DNA of 64,000 nucleotides, from the NCBI RefSeq assembly GCF_003991905.1, contig NZ_RSCL01000013.1, positions 164,360 to 228,359 of the forward strand. Direction: 5' to 3'. A program made the translations under genes and the position numbers. Source of the DNA: Dulcicalothrix desertica PCC 7102 (GTDB taxonomy: Bacteria; Cyanobacteriota; Cyanobacteriia; Cyanobacteriales; Nostocaceae). The notes beneath the pieces are model-generated. The model was not told where the DNA came from. It ran no database searches and worked only from the letters and a program-made list of their open reading frames with translations. Shown here one piece after another: positions 1 to 7,931 of this stretch (position 1 is the first letter of the stretch; every line of letters begins with the position of its first letter).

Positions 1-2
1 TA

Positions 3-590
3 GAACAAGCGCATAGTGAGATTACTTTGGGTAAAATACCCGATGAAAACCCTTCTATGTATGTAGTTATGCCTACTGGACTTGACGCTTCGATGGCGCC
101 ACCAGGTAAGCATACTTTATGGATTGAGTTTTTTGCACCGTATCAAATAGCTAGTGCTGAGGGTACCGGGTTACAAGGTACTGGTTGGACGGATGAATTG
201 AAGAATAAAGTCGCTGATAGAGTATTAAATAAACTGGCAGAATATTCGCCTAATCTCAAACACTCTATTATTGCGCGTCATGTTGAAAGTCCAGCAGAGT
301 TAGCACAAAGGTTGGGTACTTACGGAGGAAATTACTATCATATTGATATGACACTTGAACAAATGCTGTGTTTCCGTCCGTTACCAGAAATTGCAAATTA
401 TAAAACCCCTATTGACAATTTGTACTTGACGGGAGCCGGCACGCATCCGGGTGGCTCCATATCTGGACTACCAGGACGTAACTGCGCGCAAATGTTTTTA
501 CAAACACATCAACCTATTACGCAAACGTTGAAAAAAACAGCAGATTCGATTCAGTCAACTGTGGAAGCTATGCTTAAAGGTAACTCATAG
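3..590 (+). CDS. C-terminal part of a CrtO/phytoene-desaturase-like FAD oxidoreductase
   Basis: The frame is open from the window edge, so the N-terminal FAD-binding half lies outside; about 195 residues are visible. The run TGAGTHPGGSISGLPGRN near the end is the C-terminal flavin-contacting loop of the COG1233 family (phytoene desaturases, CrtO-type beta-carotene ketolases and relatives), and YYHIDMTLEQMLCFRPLP just before it is also typical. These enzymes desaturate or oxidise carotenoids or similar lipids at the membrane. Exact substrate cannot be decided from the C-terminus: CrtO ketolase is possible but not proven. The stop codon sits directly against a broken transposon recombinase on the other strand. 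Confidence 0.8.
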   Translation, partial: EQAHSEITLGKIPDENPSMYVVMPTGLDASMAPPGKHTLWIEFFAPYQIASAEGTGLQGTGWTDELKNKVADRVLNKLAEYSPNLKHSIIARHVESPAELAQRLGTYGGNYYHIDMTLEQMLCFRPLPEIANYKTPIDNLYLTGAGTHPGGSISGLPGRNCAQMFLQTHQPITQTLKKTADSIQSTVEAMLKGNS

Positions 591-828
591 GTAACTGCAT
601 TTCAGTTTTTTGACTGCGGCTTGAAACTCTGGCATAAAGAACGGTAACTCGTTCGTCTGCTGGATTACCTCTTCGTACAGGGATAATTGAATCGAGGTTG
701 TATCTTCTTTGACCTCCTTGGGTAAAGATTCCTTCGATTTTTCCCGCTTCGAGCCACCTTTCGAGCGTTTTGGTACTGACTCCAAGTTTAGAGGCAGCAA
801 CCCTTGGTGGTACATAATTTGTTGACAT
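591..828 (-). pseudogene. IS607-family TnpA (serine recombinase) N-terminal fragment
   Basis: About 80 codons resemble the start of IS607-type transposase A. Residues 5-45 form a MerR-like helix-turn-helix (ASKLGVSTKTLERWLEAGKI), and residues 63-72 (VLYARVSSRS) are the start of the serine-resolvase catalytic domain with the nucleophile Ser in RVSS. The frame then runs into the complement of the CrtO-like gene and stops at 574-576, so nearly the whole catalytic domain and any tnpB are missing. This is a dead remnant. The break coincides with the neighbouring gene's stop codon, which suggests deletion up to, but not into, the host gene. Confidence 0.75.
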
Positions 829-1033
829 CTCGTGTTTCTAGACTACTTCTTAAGTCTAGTCTAAAATGTACAACATGTCTAGCATGTCTGATGATTTTTT
901 GTCCTATCTTTTACTCTTGGCGCCCATAAAGGTAACTTCTTACTTTGTGCATAATCTCAGGTCATACTTACTACTGATGAAAATATTTTTAAAACCTGTT
1001 CAAATGTATAAAGCGTAGCTAAATTGTAGAACT

Positions 1034-2125
1034 ATGACAAAGCGGGTTTTAATTCTCGGTGGACGAGGAAGGATTGGCAGCAGCGTTGCTCAGGATATTG
1101 TCGCCCATACTGAGGCGGAGGTAACTATTACTGGTCGTAGTCCTACAATTAAACCTAACGATGGGCGCCTGCAATTTTTACAGTTAGATTTAGCCGAAGA
1201 TGATAAGCTACGCACAGCTATATCTAATTCAGACGTTGTTGTTCACTGTGCAGGTCCATTTCACTACCGCGATGCGAAAGTTATTAAATACTGTATTGAG
1301 CATGGTGTAAATTATCTTGATGTTAGTGACCATCGCTCTTTTACTATTAAAGCTTTAAAATATCACAAAGATGCTGTAAAATCAGGTATCACCGCTATTG
1401 TTAATACTGGTATATTTCCTGGCATATCAAATAGTATGGTACGCCATAATATAGAGCAATTTGATACAGCAGAAACAATTCATTTGAGCTATTTAGTTGC
1501 TGGTTCGGGTGGCGCCGGTGTAACTGTAATGCGAACAACTTTTTTAGGTTTGCAAAATCCCTTCGATGCTTGGATTGATGGACAATGGCAAGTTGTTAAG
1601 CCTTATACTCAGCGTGAAACTGTTGAATTTCCAAAACCATACGGTCGTAGTGGGGTGTACTGGTTCGATATGCCAGAAACTTTTACTCTCCCTAAAGCTT
1701 TTCCTACCATCAAAAATGTAATTACTAAGTTTGGCTCGGTTCCTGACTTTTATAACCACTTAACTTGGATAGCTGCCAATATTTTCCCTAAGTCTTGGAT
1801 ACAAAGTAAGTTTGGTGTTGAGTTTCTATCGAATGTTAGCCACAAAATGACTGACGTTACTGATGCCTTTAGCGGTATCGGTGTTGCAGTGCGTTCGGAA
1901 GTTAGCGGTATTAAAGACGGAAAAAATGCTACTTATTGCTCTACTTTAGTACATAACAACACCGCAATCGCAGCAGGCGCCGGAACTGGCAGCATTGCTC
2001 AGTTATTGCTTGACGGGTATAGCAAACCTGGCGTTTACCCAGTCGAAGAAGCATTACCCACATCTTTATTTGAACAAACGATGCACAGTCGAAAAATTAA
2101 TATTGATTATCATTGGCTTCCATAA
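1034..2125 (+). CDS. Saccharopine dehydrogenase-like NAD(P)-binding protein
   Basis: A 363-residue protein starting VLILGGRGRIGSSVA (residues 5-19), a Rossmann dinucleotide-binding loop of the saccharopine dehydrogenase-like superfamily (COG1748). The rest has the expected layout: beta-alpha-beta repeats to about residue 120 (VVHCAGPFHYRD, then GVNYLDVSDHRSF), followed by a catalytic/dimerisation half. True lysine metabolism is unlikely in a cyanobacterium; many such proteins are reductases of unknown substrate. The gene lies 440 bp downstream of a CrtO-like oxidoreductase in the same direction, so a shared role in lipid or pigment chemistry is possible but is inference. The ATG has only a weak ribosome site. 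Confidence 0.75.
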   Translation: MTKRVLILGGRGRIGSSVAQDIVAHTEAEVTITGRSPTIKPNDGRLQFLQLDLAEDDKLRTAISNSDVVVHCAGPFHYRDAKVIKYCIEHGVNYLDVSDHRSFTIKALKYHKDAVKSGITAIVNTGIFPGISNSMVRHNIEQFDTAETIHLSYLVAGSGGAGVTVMRTTFLGLQNPFDAWIDGQWQVVKPYTQRETVEFPKPYGRSGVYWFDMPETFTLPKAFPTIKNVITKFGSVPDFYNHLTWIAANIFPKSWIQSKFGVEFLSNVSHKMTDVTDAFSGIGVAVRSEVSGIKDGKNATYCSTLVHNNTAIAAGAGTGSIAQLLLDGYSKPGVYPVEEALPTSLFEQTMHSRKINIDYHWLP

Positions 2126-2671
2126 TTGTGGAACAGGCATCTTGCCTGTGAATTTCTAAAGTCAACTTCATAAGTTTTACTTATATAAATATTTATTACC
2201 AAATCCCTGACATAATTAAAATTTCATTTTAATTATTGTTGGTAATTTACCAACAATCGGAATTAGATATGTATCTATTATCACATTTTTACTCATTTTA
2301 GTAATAAAACTTTATGTAGATTGTAAAGTTACTCATCCAAGAGCTTAAAAAAAGCTAAAATTGTAAGAATCACAACTGATTCCACGCTATAAGAGTATTT
2401 GATGATAATAAACTTTTTTGCTTGTTGTGTTGCAAAGCCTATTTGTGCGTAACTGTGTAAATCCTAAGTGTGATAATTGATAGTACAGTTTATTTACAGC
2501 AAATAGCTTAATTGCGAGGATAAATTATTAATACACAACAACCTGATAAGTGATTCGAGCCAATCTCAGTTCATTAGTAATGCGTGCTGTTGAGAGTAAC
2601 TAGTTTATTCGGCAAGTAAAGCAGGCTAGCTTCACCATTGAATTACTTTTTATTATGTTTAATTAATTGAT
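2126..2671. other. Gene-free spacer with dispersed repeat and paired hairpins
   Basis: No convincing gene in about 545 bp of AT-rich DNA. It starts with one copy of the GGAACAGGCATC-type dispersed palindrome (2127-2150), then two back-to-back perfect inverted repeats (2213-2257). The remainder up to the receiver gene is AT-rich and probably holds its promoter; the longest possible peptide seen, near 2401, is only 16 codons. Confidence 0.6.
2213..2257. terminator. Two abutting perfect inverted repeats
   Basis: The first hairpin has 10-bp arms (taattaaaat / attttaatta, loop ttc, 2213-2235). The second has 11-bp arms (attgttggtaa / ttaccaacaat, one central base, 2235-2257). They share a single base. 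Downstream of the 1034-2125 gene they could end transcription, but they lack a GC-rich stem plus T-tract, so a protein-binding site is equally possible. Confidence 0.4.
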
Positions 2672-3124
2672 ATGCAGGGTAAATGCTGTACTGAGTATAA
2701 TGTTGTGGCAAACAGGACTTGTGATTATGAATCAACCTTAAATCGATCTAAGGTGTTGATTTTAGTCATTGATAACGATGAAGATAATTTGGAATTGACG
2801 TCAAAGCTAATTAGTTATTATGGCTTTCAAGTGATGACAGCCACAAATAGTCTTAAAGCTTTGGAGATTTTTAAACAATACCAGCCAGCAATGGTAGTCT
2901 CTGAGCTAATGCTCCCCGATGTTGATGGCATTGGTTTTGCTACATGTGTAAGAGCGGGCGCCAACGAAACTCCAATAATTGCTTTAACTAGTTTACCAAG
3001 CCATTTATTTTACGAACAAACTTTGAGGGCTGGTTTTAATGCCTATATTGAGAAACCATTCGAGTTTGAAACTTTAGAGCATGTACTTACTCGTTGTTTG
3101 AAGCTATTACCTTCTCTCTCTTGA
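2672..3124 (+). CDS. Stand-alone receiver domain protein with Glu at the phospho-acceptor position
   Basis: A 150-residue protein that is essentially one CheY-like receiver domain (residues about 27-145) with no output domain. The acidic pocket (D34, D36, E37, D38), the switch threonine (T106 in ALTS) and the lysine (K128 in EKPF) are present. The phospho-acceptor four residues before the conserved Pro is Glu78 (SELMLPDVDG), where receivers normally have Asp. D-to-E changes often mimic the phosphorylated state, so the domain may be constitutively on. The first 25 residues are atypical and the true start may be further in. Its 3' end overlaps the convergent DUF2294 gene by 38 bp. Confidence 0.8.
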   Translation: MQGKCCTEYNVVANRTCDYESTLNRSKVLILVIDNDEDNLELTSKLISYYGFQVMTATNSLKALEIFKQYQPAMVVSELMLPDVDGIGFATCVRAGANETPIIALTSLPSHLFYEQTLRAGFNAYIEKPFEFETLEHVLTRCLKLLPSLS

Positions 3125-3524
3125 CTTTAGGAATAGATTCCGGGTCACGAATCGATGGTATATTACTCAAGACGGCAATAATGCCAGAGACATCTTTTCT
3201 CAAATCGCTGTTTATTAAGATTGTATCTACCCCGGTTCCAAGTATTTCTTCGAGTATTGCTTGTAATAAAGGTTTCATTTCAATATCAAGTTGATTCCGG
3301 AGTTGATATGCAAACTCTGGACGTTGACTCTCTAATAATAAACGCTCAGATGGAGTAATGATTCTTTCGAGAACCATTGCCAGTTTTTCGTCAAAGAACT
3401 GGCATGTTATTTTCTCAGGACGGCGCCCAATTTTTTCAAAGTAAAAAGCTTGTAACTTTTGCGACAGATTTCGTTCAAGTTGTCCGCGCGTTATATCTGA
3501 TGCAGCCATATGATTTAGCTCCAT
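3087..3524 (-). CDS. DUF2294 family protein
   Basis: A 145-residue protein matching the DUF2294 pattern: a helical start (QLERNLSQKLQAFYFEKIGR), then GRRPEKITCQFFDEKLAMVL and a segment like LTPxExxLL (ITPSERLLLESQRPEFAYQL). The family is common in Firmicutes and cyanobacteria, often near Na+ or stress genes, and has no established biochemical role. It lies 67 bp downstream of a Na+/H+ antiporter in the same direction, so the two are probably cotranscribed. An internal Met at residue 6 is an alternative start. Confidence 0.75.
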   Translation of the reverse strand: MELNHMAASDITRGQLERNLSQKLQAFYFEKIGRRPEKITCQFFDEKLAMVLERIITPSERLLLESQRPEFAYQLRNQLDIEMKPLLQAILEEILGTGVDTILINSDLRKDVSGIIAVLSNIPSIRDPESIPKVKREKVIASNNE

Positions 3525-3591
3525 TATTTGTAATAACTCGAATTAATTCAAGGAGAAGTCAACCCGACTTCCCTTATAATGCTATTTTGAT

Positions 3592-4890
3592 TTACTCAAA
3601 TTCATCTATCGTAGCCGGCATTTGTTTTTTGGGCTTTTTGGCAGCAACATCGCGCTCGTACCAGTTCATTAGTGGCGTAGAGCTTACACCATGTATGATT
3701 ACAGAAATTACAATCACAGTATAAGTTATCCAAGCTATTTGTTCACCAAGTTCACCCTTTAGACCGTTGCCAAAAGCATAGGCAAGGTAGTATAGCGAAC
3801 CAACACCACGAATTCCAAACCACCCCAACAATAACCGCGTGCGTCCATCCGTTTTACGATTAGAATCTGGAGAGCGCATACCAATCGTGCTGACCCAAGT
3901 ACCTAAAGGTCTGATCACCAAAAATAGTAATACTGTAACTATTAATGATTGAACAGCATAATTCACCATTGGTTCTACTAATAATATAGTACCCAGTACT
4001 AATATAGTACCAATCTCTAATAACTTTTCGATACGCTCAATAAATTCCAATTGTGCTAGTGGTTTTTCAGGGTTTCTGTAACTGCGTTGTACTACTAATC
4101 CAGCAACAAACACAGCTAAAAAACCATATCCATTAACAATTTCTGTTAAAGAATAAGTCAGTAAAATCGTCCCTAACGCCACAAAATCTTCCATTAAACT
4201 ATCGGCAGGACGCACACGCTGTATTTTACGGTCAACCCAAACAACAGCTCTGGCAATAATGATACCCATTACAATACCTGCCAATATTGCCCATATTAAA
4301 TCAACTAAAACCCAGTTTTTTAACCAATTATTCCAATTATTATCTTTGAGTGCATGAATTGCAAAATAAACGAAAGGAAAAGCTAAAGCATCATTTAGAC
4401 CACCTTCTGATGTTAAGCCAAAACGTAATTCATCTCTATCTTTAACATCTGTTAGCTGTACCTCTGATGCTAGTACCGGGTCTGTCGGCGCCAAAATTGC
4501 TCCCAATAATATAGCTCCTGCCCAGTCCATTCCCAAAATATACTTACCAACTAAAGCAATAGCAAAAATTGAAATTGGCATCAGTAAAGCAATTAACCTT
4601 ATGGTTATATTCCATGTTCTTAGTCCTAGAGGACGGACAATCTTCAAACCGCAGCTAAAAACAGAAATAATTACAACCAATTCGGTTATTCTTTCTAACA
4701 CTTCAGCGTTGAATGTTTCTGCAGCGCGTAGGTTAATCAGTCCAAAGGCATAAGGTCCAAGAAAAATACCTACCACAAGATAGATAAGAGCAAATGAAAG
4801 TGGTAAGCGCGAAATCCACCCAGACCCCAATGTTACCGTTAATAGCAGCAACCCAATTACCAGCAGGTCAAGGATGTAAATATCAATCAT
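3592..4890 (-). CDS. Na+/H+ (cation:proton) antiporter, CPA1/NhaP type
   Basis: A 432-residue polytopic membrane protein with about 12 hydrophobic helices. Diagnostic CPA1 motifs are LAPTDPVLASEVQL (T136, D137, P138) in the unwound helix and SEGGLNDALAFP (E162, N166, D167), the ion-binding pair. It exchanges Na+ or another monovalent cation for H+ across the plasma or thylakoid membrane and supports pH and salt homeostasis. There is no long cytoplasmic C-terminal tail, so it is closer to short NhaP forms than to those with regulatory domains. DUF2294 follows in the same direction. Confidence 0.92.
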   Translation of the reverse strand: MIDIYILDLLVIGLLLLTVTLGSGWISRLPLSFALIYLVVGIFLGPYAFGLINLRAAETFNAEVLERITELVVIISVFSCGLKIVRPLGLRTWNITIRLIALLMPISIFAIALVGKYILGMDWAGAILLGAILAPTDPVLASEVQLTDVKDRDELRFGLTSEGGLNDALAFPFVYFAIHALKDNNWNNWLKNWVLVDLIWAILAGIVMGIIIARAVVWVDRKIQRVRPADSLMEDFVALGTILLTYSLTEIVNGYGFLAVFVAGLVVQRSYRNPEKPLAQLEFIERIEKLLEIGTILVLGTILLVEPMVNYAVQSLIVTVLLFLVIRPLGTWVSTIGMRSPDSNRKTDGRTRLLLGWFGIRGVGSLYYLAYAFGNGLKGELGEQIAWITYTVIVISVIIHGVSSTPLMNWYERDVAAKKPKKQMPATIDEFE

Positions 4891-5012
4891 AAATAAAACC
4901 AGGGGGATGCGATGAGGTCAATAATTAATAACCTTTTTGATTAATGTAATTATTGAGACCGCTATTTTAATCACCACAACAGAGGAATTTTTATAACCTT
5001 GCGATAGATTTC

Positions 5013-5265
5013 TGGCAACGGATGTAACGGATGTAACGGATGCAAATTCGATATTTGTCTAAATATAACTAAGACTTACGCTCAGAAACCCGGTTTATAA
5101 GCATTCATTGTCGCAGACAAATCATTATTTTTATTACAAGATTTCAATGAAGAAACCCGGTTTCTAGGATTTTATGCGTAAGTTCTGATAACTAGTAATT
5201 TATTTTACAAAGATTAGGAAAAAATACATTAATTATCCGTTACATCCGTTAATAATCCGTTGCCA
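5013..5265. mobile_element. MITE-like element with long terminal inverted repeats
   Basis: The left end reads tggcaacggatgtaacgg followed by another copy of taacggatg. The right end, read on the other strand, begins tggcaacggattattaacgg and continues atgtaacgga, so the roughly 35-bp ends are imperfect inverted repeats. A second nested inverted repeat (acttacgc near 5073 against gcgtaagt near 5177) flanks an internal copy of the AGAAACC..GGTTTCT double-palindrome unit (5084-5165). There is no coding capacity. No clear target duplication was seen, so mobility is inference. Confidence 0.5.
5084..5165 (-). repeat. Double-palindrome repeat unit, copy 1
   Basis: Two AGAAACCSGGTTT-type palindromes (5084-5096, degraded; 5151-5165, intact) separated by a spacer whose complement contains the core ttgtaataaaaa. 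It matches in reverse orientation the units at 6975-7041 and 16659-16724. Confidence 0.65.
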
Positions 5266-5539
5266 ATGAGGTTTTTAACCCCTTATACATATAGTTAACT
5301 AAATATGGTAAGTTGAAATTATCAAGAATTAATAGCCAAAACGATGGTGGGCGCCAAGTTGATTATCTCTGGTTATGGCATAGATGAATATCAATGATAC
5401 TTTTAATTATCGCTAATTGATATTTAATCAAACCAAGTAAATAGATACATAGTTTACTCAAGCTTTTTGCTTTGTAATGTGGCTATCTACATTACAAGTT
5501 GAGTCATGCAAGTCAATCGGTGCATTCAAGGAGCAGCAT

Positions 5540-5980
5540 ATGAGTCGTTTGTTGTACGAAAGTTCAGTCTCGTATAAGGGTTATCTGATCATTCCTTTTG
5601 TTTTTAATCAAGTGGATGGTAATGATATATACTCGTATAAGCTTTTAGCAGAAATCGGATACCGAAGTCGTTATCACAAAGCCGATAATCCTGCTAAGTC
5701 ATACGGAGCTAGTATTGGTAATGTCGTTGATATTGCCAAAGGACATCTTGACAAGTACTCTGACTTTACTAGTCGAGAAGATGTGTTCAAGCATCGTTAC
5801 ACTTTTCGTCACAATCTCATCATTATTTTCAACGAAGCCAATAAATACTTCTATGACCATTATCCCCCTGAAACTTTGAACAATATTGCGGCACCGAAAG
5901 TGTTCACATCTGAAATAGACTGTATCAGTTGGATAAAGCAAGGGATGGATGGGTTGCACGTGCGACGACAAGTCAGGTAA
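5540..5980 (+). CDS. Hypothetical protein, 146 residues
   Basis: No family recognised. The ATG at 5540 is chosen because a good ribosome site (AAGGAG, 5528-5533) sits six bases upstream; the frame stays open 21 codons further back. The protein is soluble, mixed alpha/beta and rich in Tyr and His. It starts MSRLLYESSVSYKGYLIIPF, has AKSYGASIGNVVDIAKGHLD in the middle and ends with DCISWIKQGMDGL. Palindromic repeats on both sides make it look like a solitary transcription unit. Codon use is like its neighbours. Confidence 0.65.
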   Translation: MSRLLYESSVSYKGYLIIPFVFNQVDGNDIYSYKLLAEIGYRSRYHKADNPAKSYGASIGNVVDIAKGHLDKYSDFTSREDVFKHRYTFRHNLIIIFNEANKYFYDHYPPETLNNIAAPKVFTSEIDCISWIKQGMDGLHVRRQVR

Positions 5981-6002
5981 TAAAGGGCAACTTCATATTT
6001 CA

Positions 6003-6134
6003 CAGAAACTGGGTTTCGTAAAAGTTGCCCGGTTTCTTCGATTTTTTGTTGAATCTTATACATAACTCTGGCGACTACTGAAAATTTTGGTTACAATCCT
6101 AGAAACCTGGTTCCTTGTTGAAACCCGGTTTCTT
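6003..6134. repeat. Cluster of AGAAACC..GGTTTCT palindromes
   Basis: Four half-preserved copies of the 15-bp palindrome in two pairs (about 6003-6036 and 6101-6134), for example agaaacctggttcc followed by gaaacccggtttctt. They fill the spacer between the 5540 gene and the 6253 gene. Confidence 0.6.
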
Positions 6135-6252
6135 AATTTTTGTGAAAAAAATTCACATATATTATCTTTGAATCAAGTTGATAAACTTGATTGTTATATA
6201 GTACTATACAAATATTTATCTATTTATTTATTGAAACAAGGAATTAGTAGCT

Positions 6253-6972
6253 GTGGAAAATGACTTAAAAGGTTTAGATATAAGTAAAAAAGAATTGCAG
6301 CAATTTACAAATTTACCAGTAAATGAAGAACTTACACTCGTTGTTAATCAATTTAAAAAAGTTGTAAATAATTTTTTTGAAAGAGCTAGAGGTCCAGAAG
6401 CTGCTACTGCCTATTTTCTTGGTATATCCTCAGTAGTATTTAGTTATCTAATTTTAGGCGCCGTTGGTAGTCTAATGATGCCTTGGTTGCCTGTCCCATC
6501 ATGGCTTGTAGCTTTATTATTGTTAGGAATTGGTGGCGCCGCTTCTCAATATATTTTATATTTTATCTGGAAACAAAGGAACAAAATTGTCCAAGCTAAT
6601 ATTACTCCTTCTTTAAAGATTTTATTGAGTGATGTTGAAAGGTATAATAATGTTATTAAAGCTATATATATTAATGATGAAATTGAAGCTGCGGGCAATG
6701 TAGATGTAAGTATTAAAGAGAGACACAAAGTACTTGATGCTTTATCGCTCACACGCGCAGATTTAATTAGAGCATTAAAAACAGAACGAATTTTGCGTGA
6801 GAACAAGAATTTTATTATTGGTAATAGCGAATTATTTGCCAATAATCTACCAACTTTAAGCGCACTTCAAGTTAGTGAACAAGCTACTGAGCATGGAAGG
6901 CTGTTAAACGAGGCATTACAAATTGCTTTAGATGTACAGTTGGAAATGAAACGTTTGCAAAGCCAAAGCTAG
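6253..6972 (+). CDS. Hypothetical membrane protein with two hydrophobic helices
   Basis: A GTG start preceded by AAGGA (6237-6241) gives 239 residues. A soluble N-terminal helix region (1-48) is followed by two long hydrophobic segments (about 52-78 and 82-106, the second containing WLVALLLLGIGGAASQYILY). A roughly 130-residue, helix-rich and probably coiled-coil C-terminus follows (SLTRADLIRALKTERILREN, then ALDVQLEMKRLQ). No family recognised. The topology suggests a membrane-anchored protein with both ends on the same side. The palindromic unit at 6975-7041 starts right after its stop. Confidence 0.7.
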   Translation: MENDLKGLDISKKELQQFTNLPVNEELTLVVNQFKKVVNNFFERARGPEAATAYFLGISSVVFSYLILGAVGSLMMPWLPVPSWLVALLLLGIGGAASQYILYFIWKQRNKIVQANITPSLKILLSDVERYNNVIKAIYINDEIEAAGNVDVSIKERHKVLDALSLTRADLIRALKTERILRENKNFIIGNSELFANNLPTLSALQVSEQATEHGRLLNEALQIALDVQLEMKRLQSQS

Positions 6973-6974
6973 TT

Positions 6975-7041
6975 AGAAACCTGGTTTCTTTGTTGAGATA
7001 TTGTAATAAAAACAATGATTTTAGATAGAAACCAGGTTTCT
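6975..7041 (+). repeat. Double-palindrome repeat unit, copy 2
   Basis: Perfect 15-bp palindromes agaaacctggtttct (6975-6989) and agaaaccaggtttct (7027-7041) flank a 37-nt spacer containing gatattgtaataaaaac. The two palindromes are also complementary to each other. The unit is nearly identical to the one at 16659-16724. Confidence 0.8.
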
Positions 7042-7087
7042 TGGATTTGGTACATAATGGGAAGTGGATAGGCATGGTTATTAGTCA

Positions 7088-7879
7088 ATGAGTTGGAAAG
7101 AAATATCCGGTAATTGGGTTTTAGCGACAAAGCAAAAACCCCTTGGTATCATACATTTTCTAGGTGGCGCCTTCGTTGCGACTGCACCACACGTTACATA
7201 TCGTTTGCTGTTAGAAGCGTTGGCTGAAAAAGGTTATATCGTAATTGCCACCCCGTTTGTCAATACTTTTGACCACGATGCTATTGCACAGCAAGTACTA
7301 CTCAACTTTGAGCGTGCTATGATTCGTCTTGAAGAACGAGGTATATTAGGCAATGGCTACCTACCAATATATGGTATCGGACATAGTATGGGTTGCAAGC
7401 TGCATTTACTTGTCGGCAGTCGCTTTCCAAAAGTTGAGCGTGCTGGAAATATTTTTATTTCCTTCAATAACTACGCTGCACGTGATGCAGTTCCATTTAT
7501 CGAGCAATTTAACACAGCGTTTACAAATTCACAGCTTGCCGTTGAGTTTGTTCCTTCACCAGCACAGACGAACGATTTAGTTCGTGAATACTATAATGTT
7601 CGTCGTAATCTATTAATCAAATTTACGAGCGATACAATAGACCAATCAGTGGGCTTAAGCGAAATTTTAAGAGAACGCTTTAATGATATGGTGACGATGC
7701 AAATAATTGCTGGAAATCATCTTACACCTTTAGGTCAAGATGTAAAATGGCAAGCAGGACGTGACTTTAATCCACTTGATGCTATAGGACAATGGTTCAA
7801 ACAAGAAGTATACCGTGACCTAAATCTACTAAAAAGCATTATTCTGTTATGGTTGAATCCTTTATTACCACCAGTTTGA
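7088..7879 (+). CDS. DUF1350 family alpha/beta-hydrolase-like protein
   Basis: A 263-residue protein of the DUF1350 family, found in cyanobacteria and plastids. IIHFLGGAFVATAPHVTYR (21-39) is the oxyanion-side strand and loop. YGIGHSMGCKLHLL (95-108) holds the nucleophile elbow G-H-S-M-G with Ser100. FISFNNYAARDAVPF follows. The fold predicts an esterase or lipase-like activity, but no substrate is established. The candidate catalytic His is in AGNHLTPLG. No signal peptide, so it is probably cytosolic or peripheral to membranes. The gene lies 53 bp ahead of the response-regulator phosphatase and may be cotranscribed with it. Confidence 0.88.
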   Translation: MSWKEISGNWVLATKQKPLGIIHFLGGAFVATAPHVTYRLLLEALAEKGYIVIATPFVNTFDHDAIAQQVLLNFERAMIRLEERGILGNGYLPIYGIGHSMGCKLHLLVGSRFPKVERAGNIFISFNNYAARDAVPFIEQFNTAFTNSQLAVEFVPSPAQTNDLVREYYNVRRNLLIKFTSDTIDQSVGLSEILRERFNDMVTMQIIAGNHLTPLGQDVKWQAGRDFNPLDAIGQWFKQEVYRDLNLLKSIILLWLNPLLPPV

Positions 7880-7931
7880 AGCTTGCAGTTAGTAGTTGAT
7901 AATTTCTAATAGTTTTTCGCGGCTATCTCTT

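Larger units (their letters stand above)
4891..5539. other. Spacer dominated by a MITE-like element
   Basis: About 650 bp without a gene. Most of it is the 5013-5265 inverted-repeat element described separately. The stretch after it (5266-5539) is AT-rich, contains one GGCGCC site and probably carries the promoter of the 5540 gene. Confidence 0.6.

Noticed and set aside
585-815. Open frame on the minus strand overlapping the IS607 fragment
   Set aside because: It is in another frame of the same DNA; the 574-828 frame has clear HTH and recombinase motifs, and this one has none.
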